Positions 35,411 through 44,320 are shown, counted from the first letter of the stretch. The stretch is DNA of 64,000 nucleotides from DATJFQ01 sp035495555 (GCA_035495555.1 DATJFQ010000024.1:1-64000); one strand, 5' to 3'. Made by a program: numbers and translations. The notes: generated by a model not told the origin, from the sequence alone.

Positions 35411-37591
35411 TCAGCGCGACGACGAACTGGAGAGATCGAGTGAGGGCCGAAGCTCGATGATGTGCGCGCGGGTGCCTTCCGCGGCGTCGATCCGGATCCC
35501 GTTCGCCGTCAGATCCGCGCCGCTCGTAGGCTCGAACCCGCCCCCGTCGACCGGGAGGATCTCGTACCTGGTTTCCGGGCGCAGCCCCTGCGGACGCACA
35601 GTGATGTGGTCGCTGCCGCCCGCGTTCTGATACGCGAATATCAGCGACGTCCCCGACGCGAAGTCCGTCTCCTGGAGCACGTCCCATCGGCCCTGGTCGT
35701 CGTCGCCGACCTGAGGCGTGAGCAGTGTGGCGCTCGCGCCGCTGAGCGTGTCGCGAATGTCTTTGTAGATATCGATCTCGCGGCGGATGCCGGCCCGATC
35801 GTTCTCCGACAGGTCGGCGCCGCGCCAGGTCGTGCCCAGCATGCCGGGCATCCGGCTTCTGAAGGATGTCGTGAGATCGGTGGCGCCTTCAGGATCCTGC
35901 CATTCGCCATCGAAGACGAAGGACAGCAGCACCGGCGGCGGCATCACCACGCTGAGCCCTTCGAGGTTGTGGCGGACGTGGGGTGACGTGAACGTGCGGT
36001 CGTCCATCCACGCCGAGTCCGTCGAAGCGAGCATCCCGGGTTCGAGGCGGTTGCCGCCGCCGGAGCAATTCTCGATCAGCAGATCGGGATAGCGCTGCCG
36101 CAGTTCCGCGAGAATATCCAGCAACGCGCGATTGTGGGCGAAGTTGCCGTCGCCGGCTCCGTGGCCGTGGCCGCTGCGATCGCAGTTCACCCACGTGTTG
36201 TTGTCCCATTTCAGGTAGTCCGGATTGACATCGTCGATGAGGCGCGTGAGCCGCTCGAGGATCCAGTCGCGCGCCTCCGGGGACGCGAGGCAGATTTGCG
36301 CGGCTGGTGCCGTTTTGTTGGTGGACCCGGGACTGTACCGGCCATTGGACATCGCCAGCCAGCGCTCGCGCGCGAGACCCGGCTTCCCGACCGTATGCAT
36401 GTCGACGCGTTCCGGCTCCACCCAGAGACCGAACTTCATCCCGCGCTCGTGCGCGAAGTCGCTCAGCGCGCGGAGCCCGGACGGGAATCGATCCGTGTCC
36501 TCCTCCCAGACGCCGATGCCGGTCGTGAAGTCGGACGGGTCGCTTCCGCTCACATACCACCCCGCGTCGACCACGAACAGTTCGATGCCGAGGTCAGCCG
36601 CCGAGTCAATCTCCGAGCGCATCGACGCTTCGTCGATCGCCGTGCCGTACGCGAACCACGTGTTATAGGTCACCAGCGGCTGGTAGGGGCGCCCCTGGCG
36701 GACGGCGGCCATGACGAACGCCCGCATCGCTTCCGATGCGCGGCGGGTCGTCGCATCCGACAGCCCGATGTAAGCGTGGGGTGTCTCGAGCGGCGCCGCT
36801 GCCGAGGTGCTGAACGCGGGCAGGCCGACTGACGCGGCCAGCGAGTCGCCGTGGCGTGTAAGCGCGATCTGCCAGGATCCCGGCCAGAGAAGACCGCCGA
36901 AGACGGCCGCCTTCTGCCGAATCACCTGAAACCAGGGCACCGCCTGTTCGGTCGCGCGTCCAGTCGCACCGATGTTCACGGAGGCGCCATCGTCCAGCGC
37001 GGTCGATTGCAGCGTGAAGCTGCCGCCGGCGTCGTCTGCAGTCTGCAGACCCGTGAGCCAGTGGATTCGGCCGTTGGCCATCGTCAGGTCGAGCCTGGGA
37101 AGCTGATCGATGTCAATCGCCCGCGAATCGGTCGGCGCGAGCGTCGTCCAGGACTCGATAACCGGCGCGCCCGCGTAACAGACGTAGTGGCGCTCGACCG
37201 AGACGTGGAGATCCGCGGCTCGATACCGGGCGACCAGTTCGACGCCGGAACCGTACTGCGCGGTCGTAACGCCCTCGAAGGTGAATCCCTGCGTACTGAG
37301 GGTGCGGGTGGTTCCCGCCAGGGAAACGGTTGGTGGCGCGCCACTCGATGCAAGCCACTCCTCATCCGAACCAGGCGCGGTGAGACTGACCGGCATCAAC
37401 GTGCGGTCGCGAGTCAACGTCAGTGTGAACGCAATACCCGGATTACCGATCGTGAAACTGCCGTCGTCTGCGCGATCGACATAGGCGTCGCCGTTATCGA
37501 CCAGTCGCGTGTCGTCGCTGCGCACCGCCGTCGCCAGCAGCACGAGTGCCAAGGCGGTGACAGCCGTCCTGCGAAGTGGACTTCGGTGCAT
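35411..37591 (-). CDS. Secreted GH36-type alpha-galactosidase
   Basis: A 726-residue exported glycoside hydrolase of clan GH-D. After a signal peptide (LALVLLATAVRS) comes a beta-sandwich N-domain (about 40-290), then a TIM barrel. PDYLKWDNNTWVNCD carries the nucleophile Asp (about 462), DSAWMDDR the acid/base Asp (about 526). WFAYGTAIDEASM, FVVDAGWYVSGSDPSDF, FGLWVEPERVDM and IENCSGGGNRLEPG are the conserved GH36 substrate-pocket segments. A C-terminal beta domain ends in a Ser-rich tail (LDLSSSSSR). It would release terminal alpha-galactose from raffinose-type or galactomannan sugars; the exact linkage is not readable. ATG at 37589-37591 chosen; upstream open frame runs through repeats. Confidence 0.88.
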   Translation of the reverse strand: MHRSPLRRTAVTALALVLLATAVRSDDTRLVDNGDAYVDRADDGSFTIGNPGIAFTLTLTRDRTLMPVSLTAPGSDEEWLASSGAPPTVSLAGTTRTLSTQGFTFEGVTTAQYGSGVELVARYRAADLHVSVERHYVCYAGAPVIESWTTLAPTDSRAIDIDQLPRLDLTMANGRIHWLTGLQTADDAGGSFTLQSTALDDGASVNIGATGRATEQAVPWFQVIRQKAAVFGGLLWPGSWQIALTRHGDSLAASVGLPAFSTSAAAPLETPHAYIGLSDATTRRASEAMRAFVMAAVRQGRPYQPLVTYNTWFAYGTAIDEASMRSEIDSAADLGIELFVVDAGWYVSGSDPSDFTTGIGVWEEDTDRFPSGLRALSDFAHERGMKFGLWVEPERVDMHTVGKPGLARERWLAMSNGRYSPGSTNKTAPAAQICLASPEARDWILERLTRLIDDVNPDYLKWDNNTWVNCDRSGHGHGAGDGNFAHNRALLDILAELRQRYPDLLIENCSGGGNRLEPGMLASTDSAWMDDRTFTSPHVRHNLEGLSVVMPPPVLLSFVFDGEWQDPEGATDLTTSFRSRMPGMLGTTWRGADLSENDRAGIRREIDIYKDIRDTLSGASATLLTPQVGDDDQGRWDVLQETDFASGTSLIFAYQNAGGSDHITVRPQGLRPETRYEILPVDGGGFEPTSGADLTANGIRIDAAEGTRAHIIELRPSLDLSSSSSR

Positions 37592-37722
37592 AGTTCTGTG
37601 GACGTACCAACGCGTGCAGCGGCCGGTTCGAACAGTTCGGACCGGCGCTGTGCGAAACGAGTACCACTCGTGCGGAAGGCGCGCGCACCTCGCGCCTCGC
37701 GCCTCCCGTCTCACGCCGCGCG

Positions 37723-37938
37723 CCGATCCGCCTTGTCTTGCGATGGGTCCCCGCTCGGACAACTCCGCCTCCGCGCAGGCAGAGACTCCGCCTGCGCTCC
37801 GGCGGGATCTCGCCGAAGCCGCTTCGCGGCGGAGGCGGACCCGCTTCGTGGTCGGCGGCGGGAAAGACTTCGACGAGGAGCCGCCTCCGCGCGACGCGCG
37901 CGCCCGTCCTCGCCCCCATCGCTGGTGAGGCGATCGGG
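37723..37938. repeat. MITE-like unit A inside a heptamer array
   Basis: 216 bases with imperfect terminal inverted repeats: the left end begins CCGATCCGCCT and reaches GCGATGGG, the right end reads CCCATCGC and ends AGGCGATCGG. It is a near copy of unit B, with about 75 extra internal bases (about 37763-37838) that contain a perfect small hairpin, GCGCAGGC-N9-GCCTGCGC. No open frame of known type; no transposase. Confidence 0.75.
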
Positions 37939-38009
37939 CTCGCGCGCCTCTCGCCTCCCGCCTCGCGCCGCGCGCCTCGCACCGCGCGCCTCCCGCCTGA
38001 CGCCGCGCG

Positions 38010-38150
38010 CCGATCCGCCTTGTCTTGCGATGGGGCCCCCGCTCGGACAGCCCGCTTCGTGCTCGGCGGCCGGAAAGATTGTCGACGAGGAGCCGCCTCC
38101 GCGCGAAGCGGGCGCCCGTCCTCGCGCCCATCGCTGGTGAGGCGATCGGG
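38010..38150. repeat. MITE-like unit B inside a heptamer array
   Basis: 141 bases, same terminal inverted repeats as unit A (CCGATCCGCCT at left, AGGCGATCGG at right) and closely similar interior (CTTGTCTTGCGATGGG; GACGAGGAGCCGCCTCCGCG). It lacks the extra 75 bases of unit A. Heptamers of the GCCTCGC family flank it on both sides. Confidence 0.75.
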
Positions 38151-38171
38151 CCCGCGCGTCTCTCTCGCCCC

Positions 38172-38234
38172 ACCTCCCGCCTCGCGCCTCGCACCTCGCA
38201 CCTCGCGCCTCGCGCCTCGCGCCTCGCGCCTCGC
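38172..38234 (-). repeat. Heptamer tandem array, GCCTCGC
   Basis: Nine exact seven-base units: ACCTCCC, then eight of GCCTCGC or ACCTCGC. The last unit ends at 38234, directly against the stop codon of the TonB receptor gene (38235-38237). On the sense strand of that gene the unit is GCGAGGC, the same sense unit as the array at 56118-56173. Confidence 0.9.
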
Positions 38235-41084
38235 TTAGAAGTTGAAACGCACGCCGAACCTCGCGATGCGCGGATTCATGATTTCCGTCACCGCGTTGAA
38301 CGTGTCGGCGTTTACGTTGTACTTCCGTCCGAGCACCGTGCCGCTGTTGAGCAGGTTGAACACATCGACATCGAACGACAGGTGCCGCGCGCCGAAGGAG
38401 AACTGCTTTTCGAAGCGGGCGTCGAGCGTCGACACGTTCGGCAGGCGGTACTTGCCCACATTGCTGCCGACCACCAGCACGTCCTTGAGGCCGTACACCG
38501 TTTCGTTCACCGACGTGTTGTCGGCAAAGAACATTTCCGAATATCCCTGACGAAGTGTCCAGTTCGCGCCAAGATTGACGCCCCACGGCCCCTGGTAGTA
38601 CCCGTTCGCGATGAACTGATACTTCGGCAGGGTGAGATAGATCTGCGACTTGCCGCTGCCGGCGGTCGGGACGGTGACGGTCGCGCGGTTGACGAGCGGG
38701 TCGGACGTGAGCGGGGTCGGATCCACGATGGAACGCGACGGATCGTCGAAATACTCCTTCTCCGAGTTCCAGGAGAACCCGAACCGCCCCATCCAGCGGT
38801 TCGCCAGACGCTTGGTCGCGGAGACTTCCACGCCGTTGAACGCCCGGTGATACCCCTCGCGGTTGGCCGTCAGCGTGCCGTTGCCGAGCGGCGTGGCCGC
38901 CTCGCTCAGCGCGTAGTACGGCTGGTGGACCGCCGTGCCGTCGGGCAGCGTCGCGTCGATATAGCCGTCGATCGCGTAGTCGGCGGTCGTGGCGCCAATG
39001 GGGGGAGCGACGTTCCAGAGCTGGTGCACGAAACGGCGCCACGTATAAGTGGCCGAGACGCCGAAGTTGGCCATCAGCTCGTGGTCGAGGCCAATCGCAA
39101 TCTCGTGGGTGCGCGGCGCGCGGTAATTCGGGTCAATCTGATTGACTGGTCGTGTGGGGTCGGACGCGATGATGTTGCGCGACCCGAGGAACCGCCCGAG
39201 TTCGTCGGGCTCGATCTCGAAGTTCTGATTGCGGTCCACCGCGAGGTAGTACGAGTACGCATAGCTCGCCGCGGAAATGTTGCCCGCGACCGCCGCGTTC
39301 AGCTGTCCCGCGAACGACGAATAGCTCGCCCGGGCGATCGTCCTGCGCCCTTCGCCGATCGCGTACGTCAGCCCTGCGCGCGGCGACCACGTATTCCAGA
39401 TGACCGCATTCTTGACGGCCGGCGCGTCCACCGCCGGCAGGTCCTCCGGGACGACGGGATGAGCGTCGAGATGAATCGCGTCGGTCGAGGACGTCGCCCG
39501 ATCGAAGCGCAGCGCCGCGCTGATCGTGAGCCGGTCCAGCGAGATCGTGTCGCCCGCGAACAATGAGGTGTACAGCGCGTGATTCACCTGATGGAAGGGC
39601 CGGATGGCGATCGCTTCCGTGAGGTGTGTCTCGGGATCCAGCTCGAAATCCTCGAAGTCGCCGCCGTAACGCACCGTCGTGTCGTCCGTGTAACGGCGCG
39701 CGGAACCGCCGAACTTCAGCTCGTGACGGCCGCGGAACCAGCTGCCGTCTCCGTTGAACACGACCTGCGGACGGTCGGTGTTTTCGTACAGGCTCGTGTT
39801 GTGCTGGACGCTGTTCGCGTCGATGAACACCTGCTTGTCGAGACCGCCTTTCGGCGTGAGCGAGAACGGCCCGTTGACGTGCGCGCCGCGCACGGTCAGA
39901 AACAGCGTGCTGGAGGCGACGTAATCGGCCTCCCCCTTGTACAGCTTCGACGGCCCGTTCTGAATCCACGTGGTCTCCGGTGGATTGTCCGGACCTGCGC
40001 CGCGCCCATCCTTCTTCTTGTTGCCGCTGAAGAACGTGAAGTTGCCGCGGAGCGCCTGCGTCAGGGCTGCGCTTGCCTTCGCGCCGATGTTCTCGAGCGT
40101 GGTCTTGTCGGGATAGCCGTCGAGCGTCTGAATGTTCACGTCCGTGCGCGCGAGCGATCCCCATCCCCAGAGGCGATCCTTGACGAGCGGGCCGCCGAGC
40201 TCACCGCCGTAATCGGCGTACTTCGTGAGGCGATTGCCCTTCCCGCTCACGCCGCCGAGCGCGTCCACGAGATCCGCCGGCACGTTCGACGACTGGAGGT
40301 CTTTGTTCTCGTAATAGGTACGCGCGGAACCGTGCGCCGTATTCGTGCCGGACTTCAGCACGAAATTCATCTGCACACCCGCCGTGGCCTGCTGCGCGTC
40401 GGCTCCCCCTGTGGTGACCTGCATCTCCTGGAACATGTCGAAGTCGTAGTAACTGGGCGACGAACCGAGCGCGCTCATGTCGGTGATCGGAATCCCGTCC
40501 ATGTACCAGGTGTTATCGCCGGTCGAGGCGCCTTTCGCAATGTAGTTCGACTGCTGGCCGGATTCGGAGCCGCCAACGTTGACGCGGTCCACGATGACGC
40601 CCGGCACGGTCTGCAGCACGACCCACGGGTCCCGCGCCGATGGAATGTTTTGCAGCTCCTGGTTCGTGATGTTCGTGGAGATCGTCTGACGCTTGGGTTC
40701 GAGGACCGGCACCTCCGCCGCGACCTGCACCTGCTCGGTGACCCCTCCGATGCCCATCGTGACGCGCAGCGGCACGACGCCGCCGGCGGTGACGGGGACG
40801 TTTCGGTTCAGGTAATCCGCGAAGCCGGACAGCGCGGCTCTCACCTGATACGTGCCGGCGGGGAGGTTCAGAAAATGCGCTTGCCCCTGCGCGTCGGTCG
40901 TGGCGCTCTGGTTCTGTGGTCCCGAAAGATCGACGGTCACGCCCGGGAGCACCGCGCCGGATTGATCCTGAGTCGTGACATCGATGCGGCCGGTGAATAC
41001 CTGCGCGCCTGCCGGCGCCGCGGCACACACCATCGCCGCGCACGCCCACGCGAGCACGCGCTCGCGATGCAATGGATTGAACAT
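38235..41084 (-). CDS. TonB-dependent receptor, Oar-like, with carboxypeptidase-regulatory N-domain
   Basis: A 949-residue outer-membrane protein. Signal peptide (LAWACAAMVCAAAPAGAQ), then a CarboxypepD_reg-like beta domain (about 27-110: GRIDVTTQDQSGAVLPGVTV, GTYQVRAALSGF). The plug follows (about 125-250, with TNQELQNIPSARDPW and YYDFDMFQEMQVTTGG), then a long beta barrel ending MNPRIARFGVRFNF with the terminal Phe needed for BAM recognition. Such Oar/SusC-like receptors import oligosaccharides, siderophores or peptides with TonB energy. Start supported by GGAGG 8 bases upstream (41093-41097). The neighbouring GH36 gene suggests sugar uptake, but that is inference; a repeat-filled gap separates them. 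Confidence 0.93.
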   Translation of the reverse strand: MFNPLHRERVLAWACAAMVCAAAPAGAQVFTGRIDVTTQDQSGAVLPGVTVDLSGPQNQSATTDAQGQAHFLNLPAGTYQVRAALSGFADYLNRNVPVTAGGVVPLRVTMGIGGVTEQVQVAAEVPVLEPKRQTISTNITNQELQNIPSARDPWVVLQTVPGVIVDRVNVGGSESGQQSNYIAKGASTGDNTWYMDGIPITDMSALGSSPSYYDFDMFQEMQVTTGGADAQQATAGVQMNFVLKSGTNTAHGSARTYYENKDLQSSNVPADLVDALGGVSGKGNRLTKYADYGGELGGPLVKDRLWGWGSLARTDVNIQTLDGYPDKTTLENIGAKASAALTQALRGNFTFFSGNKKKDGRGAGPDNPPETTWIQNGPSKLYKGEADYVASSTLFLTVRGAHVNGPFSLTPKGGLDKQVFIDANSVQHNTSLYENTDRPQVVFNGDGSWFRGRHELKFGGSARRYTDDTTVRYGGDFEDFELDPETHLTEAIAIRPFHQVNHALYTSLFAGDTISLDRLTISAALRFDRATSSTDAIHLDAHPVVPEDLPAVDAPAVKNAVIWNTWSPRAGLTYAIGEGRRTIARASYSSFAGQLNAAVAGNISAASYAYSYYLAVDRNQNFEIEPDELGRFLGSRNIIASDPTRPVNQIDPNYRAPRTHEIAIGLDHELMANFGVSATYTWRRFVHQLWNVAPPIGATTADYAIDGYIDATLPDGTAVHQPYYALSEAATPLGNGTLTANREGYHRAFNGVEVSATKRLANRWMGRFGFSWNSEKEYFDDPSRSIVDPTPLTSDPLVNRATVTVPTAGSGKSQIYLTLPKYQFIANGYYQGPWGVNLGANWTLRQGYSEMFFADNTSVNETVYGLKDVLVVGSNVGKYRLPNVSTLDARFEKQFSFGARHLSFDVDVFNLLNSGTVLGRKYNVNADTFNAVTEIMNPRIARFGVRFNF

Positions 41085-41491
41085 GTTGTGGCCCTCCAAA
41101 TGAGGGGTGCCGCTAGGCAATCGCAGTGCCCGCGTTCGTCGAACCGAAGCCGCAAGCCGCATTCTTGCAATCACTTGTGACGAGCGGCGCGTGCACGATG
41201 GCGTGACCCCCTCCAGTGGTGACCAATGCTGTCCGCGGTCGGCTCGCGGCGCGTCACGCGATGCGGGTTGCATCGCCGCGAGATTCAAGCGTCCGAAGAT
41301 CGACCGGGAAAAAATCGGAGATTCTGGATCGACAGGATGTCGAGAAGCTGTTCGCTCGGGCCCAAACCACTCCGGCGCGGGACATGACGAGTTCGTGATT
41401 TGGTGTCAGGACTGTAATCGTCGGCGCCGGCGATCACGCGAAAACGGCTGTTTTTCGCAGGTACTCCGCTTGCGAGTCGCAGACCTCATCC
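41085..41491. other. Intergenic region, 407 bases
   Basis: Apart from the ribosome-binding site of the TonB receptor gene at its left end, I see no gene, RNA or clear promoter here. Open frames crossing it are Arg/Ser-rich and resemble no family. It must contain the receptor promoter, since nothing is transcribed into it from the right on that strand. Confidence 0.5.
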
Positions 41492-41866
41492 ATGCAGCCG
41501 ATGGCCGTCAGGCGACTCGCGATTACGGTGCCGGGGTGGGCGTCGGTCGAACCGAAGGCATCCGTCCTGATCGTGTGTGCCGACCTGGAATTCAGCGGCG
41601 TTGCCGCTCGAGTGCTTCGTCGCGCGTGGTATGCCGCAGAAACGGCCCCGCACGGGGGCCACGCGTTTCTGGCGTGCATGCGTCAGCGATTTGACTTGAT
41701 TCTGATCGATACCCGCTCGATCGGCGGCAGCGAACAGTTCGTGGGCGGGCTGCTTCGCCACTGCCCTGGCGCGCGCGTGGCGCCGCTCGGCACCCGGCCG
41801 CGCGACGCCGAGGAGTTGCTCGAGCAGATCGAAGCGCTACTTCCCGTTCCCCAGGCGAAACTCTGA
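41492..41866 (+). CDS. Stand-alone receiver-like (pseudo-receiver) domain protein
   Basis: 124 residues. The pattern VLIVCADLEFSGVAARVLRRA followed by FDLILIDTRSI and ARVAPLGTR fits a response-regulator receiver: strand 1, helix 1, strand 3 with a candidate phospho-acceptor Asp, strand 4. The acidic pair normally at the end of strand 1 (DD) is Cys-Ala-Asp here, and no switch Lys is evident near the C-terminus, so phosphorylation may be lost. A lead segment of about 22 residues precedes the domain; ATG 41501 is an alternative start. It overlaps the convergent LolA-like gene by 30 bases. No kinase or output domain nearby. Confidence 0.55.
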   Translation: MQPMAVRRLAITVPGWASVEPKASVLIVCADLEFSGVAARVLRRAWYAAETAPHGGHAFLACMRQRFDLILIDTRSIGGSEQFVGGLLRHCPGARVAPLGTRPRDAEELLEQIEALLPVPQAKL

Positions 41867-42589
41867 CGCGTCGAGCGGGACGTTCAGTTCGACGGTCGAC
41901 ACCCGCAAGTCAGCAACGACCTGCCCGTTGAGCGCCTGCTTCAACGAGAACGGCATCTTGACCCCGTCGACGTCGCGATAATCGGACATCGAAACCGATA
42001 GCGACCCGCGGACGCCGTTCTGCATGATCGCAGCATCCACGCGGAACTCGAGGTACGAGTCGGTGTCGAGGTAATAGTCCCGTGTCGCGCCGTCGCTCGT
42101 CGTGACCTTCAGATGGTAGGCGGGCCGGCCGCCGATATCTTCCTTCCCCGCAAACGAGACCTTCACGCCCTTCGCCTGGTAATCGAGCAGCGGGCTGTCG
42201 AATTCCGCGTCGCGTTTCATCGACGCCGTCTGCGGCGCTGGCATCTGAATCGGCTGCTCGCCGACTGCCGGGTTGAGCAGCCACGCGTTCGTGCCGTCGA
42301 ACGCCTGCACGATCTTCTGTCCGTTGAGCGTGATTTCCTGGCGTCGGAGATTGGGACGCTTCAACTCGATGACCATCGGCGTGATCGTGCCCTGCACCGT
42401 CGCCGCCGCGGTGATGCGGACGGTGTTGACCGCCTTGAGCTTCTCCGCTCCGCCTTTAGCGGCGATGTTCTTCGACACGATCTCGTCGGCGGTGAGCGTG
42501 GGATTCGGCGCCTGCGCCAGAACGGCAGACGAATACCCAACCCAGACGGTGAGTGCAGCCGAGATGAGCGAAAGGGGGACGCGCCGCAT
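41837..42589 (-). CDS. Exported LolA-like outer-membrane lipoprotein-sorting family protein
   Basis: A 250-residue protein with a signal peptide (LSLISAALTVWVGYSSAVLAQ) and the fold of LolA/LolB-like beta-half-barrels: TADEIVSKNIAAKGGAEKLKAVNT, then alternating strands (VIELKRPNLRRQEITLNGQ, AFDGTNAWLLNP, DYYLDTDSYLEFRVD, DYRDVDGVKMPFSLKQ). The VDGVKMPF segment is common in acidobacterial members annotated as outer-membrane lipoprotein-sorting proteins. It probably binds a lipid or lipoprotein in the periplasm. ATG at 42587-42589 with AGGAGG 4 bases upstream. The next gene on the strand lies 77 bases upstream. Confidence 0.75.
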   Translation of the reverse strand: MRRVPLSLISAALTVWVGYSSAVLAQAPNPTLTADEIVSKNIAAKGGAEKLKAVNTVRITAAATVQGTITPMVIELKRPNLRRQEITLNGQKIVQAFDGTNAWLLNPAVGEQPIQMPAPQTASMKRDAEFDSPLLDYQAKGVKVSFAGKEDIGGRPAYHLKVTTSDGATRDYYLDTDSYLEFRVDAAIMQNGVRGSLSVSMSDYRDVDGVKMPFSLKQALNGQVVADLRVSTVELNVPLDASEFRLGNGK

Positions 42590-42666
42590 CGGGCCTCCTG
42601 AGGTCATCCAGTGTAACGTGCCGATGCGGAAAGAGTGGAAGCGGCCGGCGAACCGGCCGCCGTCTT

Positions 42667-42918
42667 TCAGACTCGCCGCCTCGCGACCAGTCTATAGATG
42701 ACGAGCAGGACGATCGCGCCGACGATGGACATGAGCCAGCCGGCCGACTGGTTGGGGCCGTAGAAACCCATTGCGCGGCCGATGAACCCGCCAAGCAGCG
42801 CGCCCGCGATACCGAGCAGGATCGTGATAATGAACCCGCCAGGATCACGACCCGGCATCAACAACTTCGCGATGATGCCGACGACCAAGCCGAACAGAAT
42901 CCACGCCAAGATACCCAT
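42667..42918 (-). CDS. GlsB/YeaQ/YmgE-family stress-response membrane protein
   Basis: 83 residues with three hydrophobic helices: ILAWILFGLVVGIIAKLLM, FIITILLGIAGALLGGFIG and GWLMSIVGAIVLLVIYRLV. The segment PGRDPGGFIITILLGIAGA is the hallmark of the transglycosylase-associated (GlsB/YeaQ) family, small inner-membrane proteins induced by general stress. Strong ribosome-binding site AAGGAGG 4 bases before the ATG. Confidence 0.93.
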   Translation of the reverse strand: MGILAWILFGLVVGIIAKLLMPGRDPGGFIITILLGIAGALLGGFIGRAMGFYGPNQSAGWLMSIVGAIVLLVIYRLVARRRV

Positions 42919-43061
42919 CGAGCCTCCTTGCCCGACGGAAGCGTTGCAATCTGCTCACCAGCACGGACGGTCAGCTCGGCTGCAGGCGTATGGCGGGCTG
43001 CCACCGACAACGGATCTCAGACGTCGCGCCTCCGCCTTATGGCGACCCGAAGCGCGGAGGA

Positions 43062-43781
43062 CTAGTGCCGGCCCGCCGGCTGTTCTGATCGTGCGGACCG
43101 GCGGCCGCGCGCGCGCCGGACATGACGCGGCTCGGTTTCCGCGCGGCGCACCGCAGATTCCACCGGCGCTGCAGCCTGGGCCGGAATCGCTCGCGGTTGC
43201 GCCATTTCCGGTGCCGGCTGCGCCTGCGCCAGCAGCGCCATCATCGGCGTCGTGCCCGTGAGCAGGAGGCCCAATGCGTGATACGCCGCGATGGCAATCA
43301 CCGGCCAGAGCAGGCGAGAACCGGCAGCGGCAAAGCCAAACCCGATTGCGCCGGCCACGAGCAGATCGAGTGCGACCGCCTGGATCCGCGGTCCCACCCC
43401 CGGCGCAGGCGCGCGAACGGAAGAGACCGTGCCGGCCGTCGGACGAGGGGCGGCCGGCTGAGCGTCGGATTGCCGGCGTTCTGGCGGTTCTGCGGCTTTG
43501 GGCGGCGAGCCGCCGGCCGGTGCCGGTTCGGCGGGCTCGGACGGATGCTCTTCCTCTACGCGCCGGACGGCGAGCTCAGGGTCGAGCCCGATGGCTGACG
43601 CGTACGAGCGCACGAAGGCACGGCGAAAAATGCCGCCGGGCCACCGCGACAGGTCGTCGGCTTCGAGCCCCTGGAGCAGAGGCACCGACACCTTCGTCTC
43701 TTCCGAAATTTTCGCGAGGGTCACGCCGCGGCGTTCACGTTCACGTCGCAGCCAGCTTCCGAGCGTCGTGGGTTCGGACAT
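43062..43781 (-). CDS. RodZ-type HTH protein with RDD-like membrane domain (paralogue 1)
   Basis: 239 residues in three parts. An N-terminal RodZ-like helix-turn-helix (about 1-75: LGSWLRRERERRGVTLAKIS, then LSRWPGGIFRRAFVRSYA) is followed by a Pro/Ala/Glu-rich linker (about 76-130). A membrane section (about 130-195) has VGPRIQAVALDLLVAGAIGF and AAYHALGLLLTGTTPMMALL, resembling the RDD pattern (Arg then A..LD, then LTGxSPG). The tail is basic. RodZ links the MreB cytoskeleton to the membrane in rods, but the fusion to an RDD-like pair is unusual. A paralogue lies at 54369-54998. Function: membrane-tethered DNA- or MreB-binding protein, unknown in detail. Confidence 0.75.
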   Translation of the reverse strand: MSEPTTLGSWLRRERERRGVTLAKISEETKVSVPLLQGLEADDLSRWPGGIFRRAFVRSYASAIGLDPELAVRRVEEEHPSEPAEPAPAGGSPPKAAEPPERRQSDAQPAAPRPTAGTVSSVRAPAPGVGPRIQAVALDLLVAGAIGFGFAAAGSRLLWPVIAIAAYHALGLLLTGTTPMMALLAQAQPAPEMAQPRAIPAQAAAPVESAVRRAETEPRHVRRARGRRSARSEQPAGRH

Positions 43782-43861
43782 CAGCTCCGGGGAACCAGAG
43801 GCACGTTCACAGGGATTGGCTGAGTATGCGACGTCTGGGGATCTGAGGCAAGCTCAACTTC

Positions 43862-43917
43862 GTGCCTGGTGCTCGGTGCGGGGCGCTCGGTGCGGGGTGC
43901 TTGGTGCTCGGTGCGGC
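43862..43917 (-). repeat. Heptamer tandem array, GTGCKSG
   Basis: Eight exact seven-base units (GTGCCTG, GTGCTCG, GTGCGGG, GCGCTCG, GTGCGGG, GTGCTTG, GTGCTCG, GTGCGGC). The array ends one base before the stop codon of the next leftward gene (43919-43921). Confidence 0.9.
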
Positions 43918-43918
43918 T

Positions 43919-44320
43919 TCAGTGCTGTCGTACGTCGCAGAACGCGCGCGTGCCGATTCGGACCGCGCTCAGTAGCAGCCAGACGATCAGCGGCGCGACG
44001 ACGGTGGTGGCGACTCCCAGTTGCGCGGCCAGCGATGCGGTGAGCGCCGTGACGGCCAGTGCTGCACCGCGCGAGCACAGGTCGTCCCATTCCGCTCGCA
44101 GGTCGGCATAGCGGGCAGACTCGGTGCACACGAAGTCGGTGAACTCGGTCAGGACGAGGCTCCAGATGCCGGCGCCCGCGGCTGCCGCCGCTGCATGACC
44201 GGCAAGCGCCGCACCCACCATGTCCCACGATGCGTCGGGCCCGAGCCGGCGCACGACCGCTTCGCTCGAGGGATCCAGCAGCGCAGCGACGGCGTCTTCG
44301 CTGAATGGCAGCGCAGGCAT
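43919..44320 (-). CDS. Small membrane protein of unknown function
   Basis: 133 residues with a long hydrophobic stretch near 38-60 (VGAALAGHAAAAAAGAGIWSLVL) and a helical hairpin at about 88-120 (AALAVTALTASLAAQLGVAT, VVAPLIVWLLLSAVRIG). The N-terminus (MPALPFSEDAVAALLDPS) is acidic and probably cytoplasmic. I recognise no family. The ATG at 44318-44320 is the only good start. Its stop is directly followed by a heptamer array. Confidence 0.55.
   Translation of the reverse strand: MPALPFSEDAVAALLDPSSEAVVRRLGPDASWDMVGAALAGHAAAAAAGAGIWSLVLTEFTDFVCTESARYADLRAEWDDLCSRGAALAVTALTASLAAQLGVATTVVAPLIVWLLLSAVRIGTRAFCDVRQH

Larger units (their letters stand above)
37592..38234. other. Gene-free 643-base gap built of heptamer arrays and two MITE-like units
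   Basis: No credible gene. The gap between the GH36 gene and the 3' end of the TonB receptor gene is mostly seven-base repeats of the GCCTCGC type (from about 37687). They are interrupted by unit A (37723-37938) and unit B (38010-38150). The heptamer phase can be followed between the units, through variants such as GCCGCGC, ACCGCGC and GCCTCCC. The first 95 bases (37592-37686) hold the GH36 promoter region, where I see no clear motif. Confidence 0.8.

Noticed and set aside
37687..38234. CRISPR array or protein gene in the repeat-filled gap
   Set aside because: Repeats are 7 bases and contiguous with no spacers; open frames crossing it are low-complexity Arg/Ala/Ser and change with repeat phase.
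41107..41694. 195-codon open frame upstream of the receiver-like gene
   Set aside because: Arg/Ser/Gly-rich, no motif, crosses both the receptor upstream region and the receiver gene in another frame.
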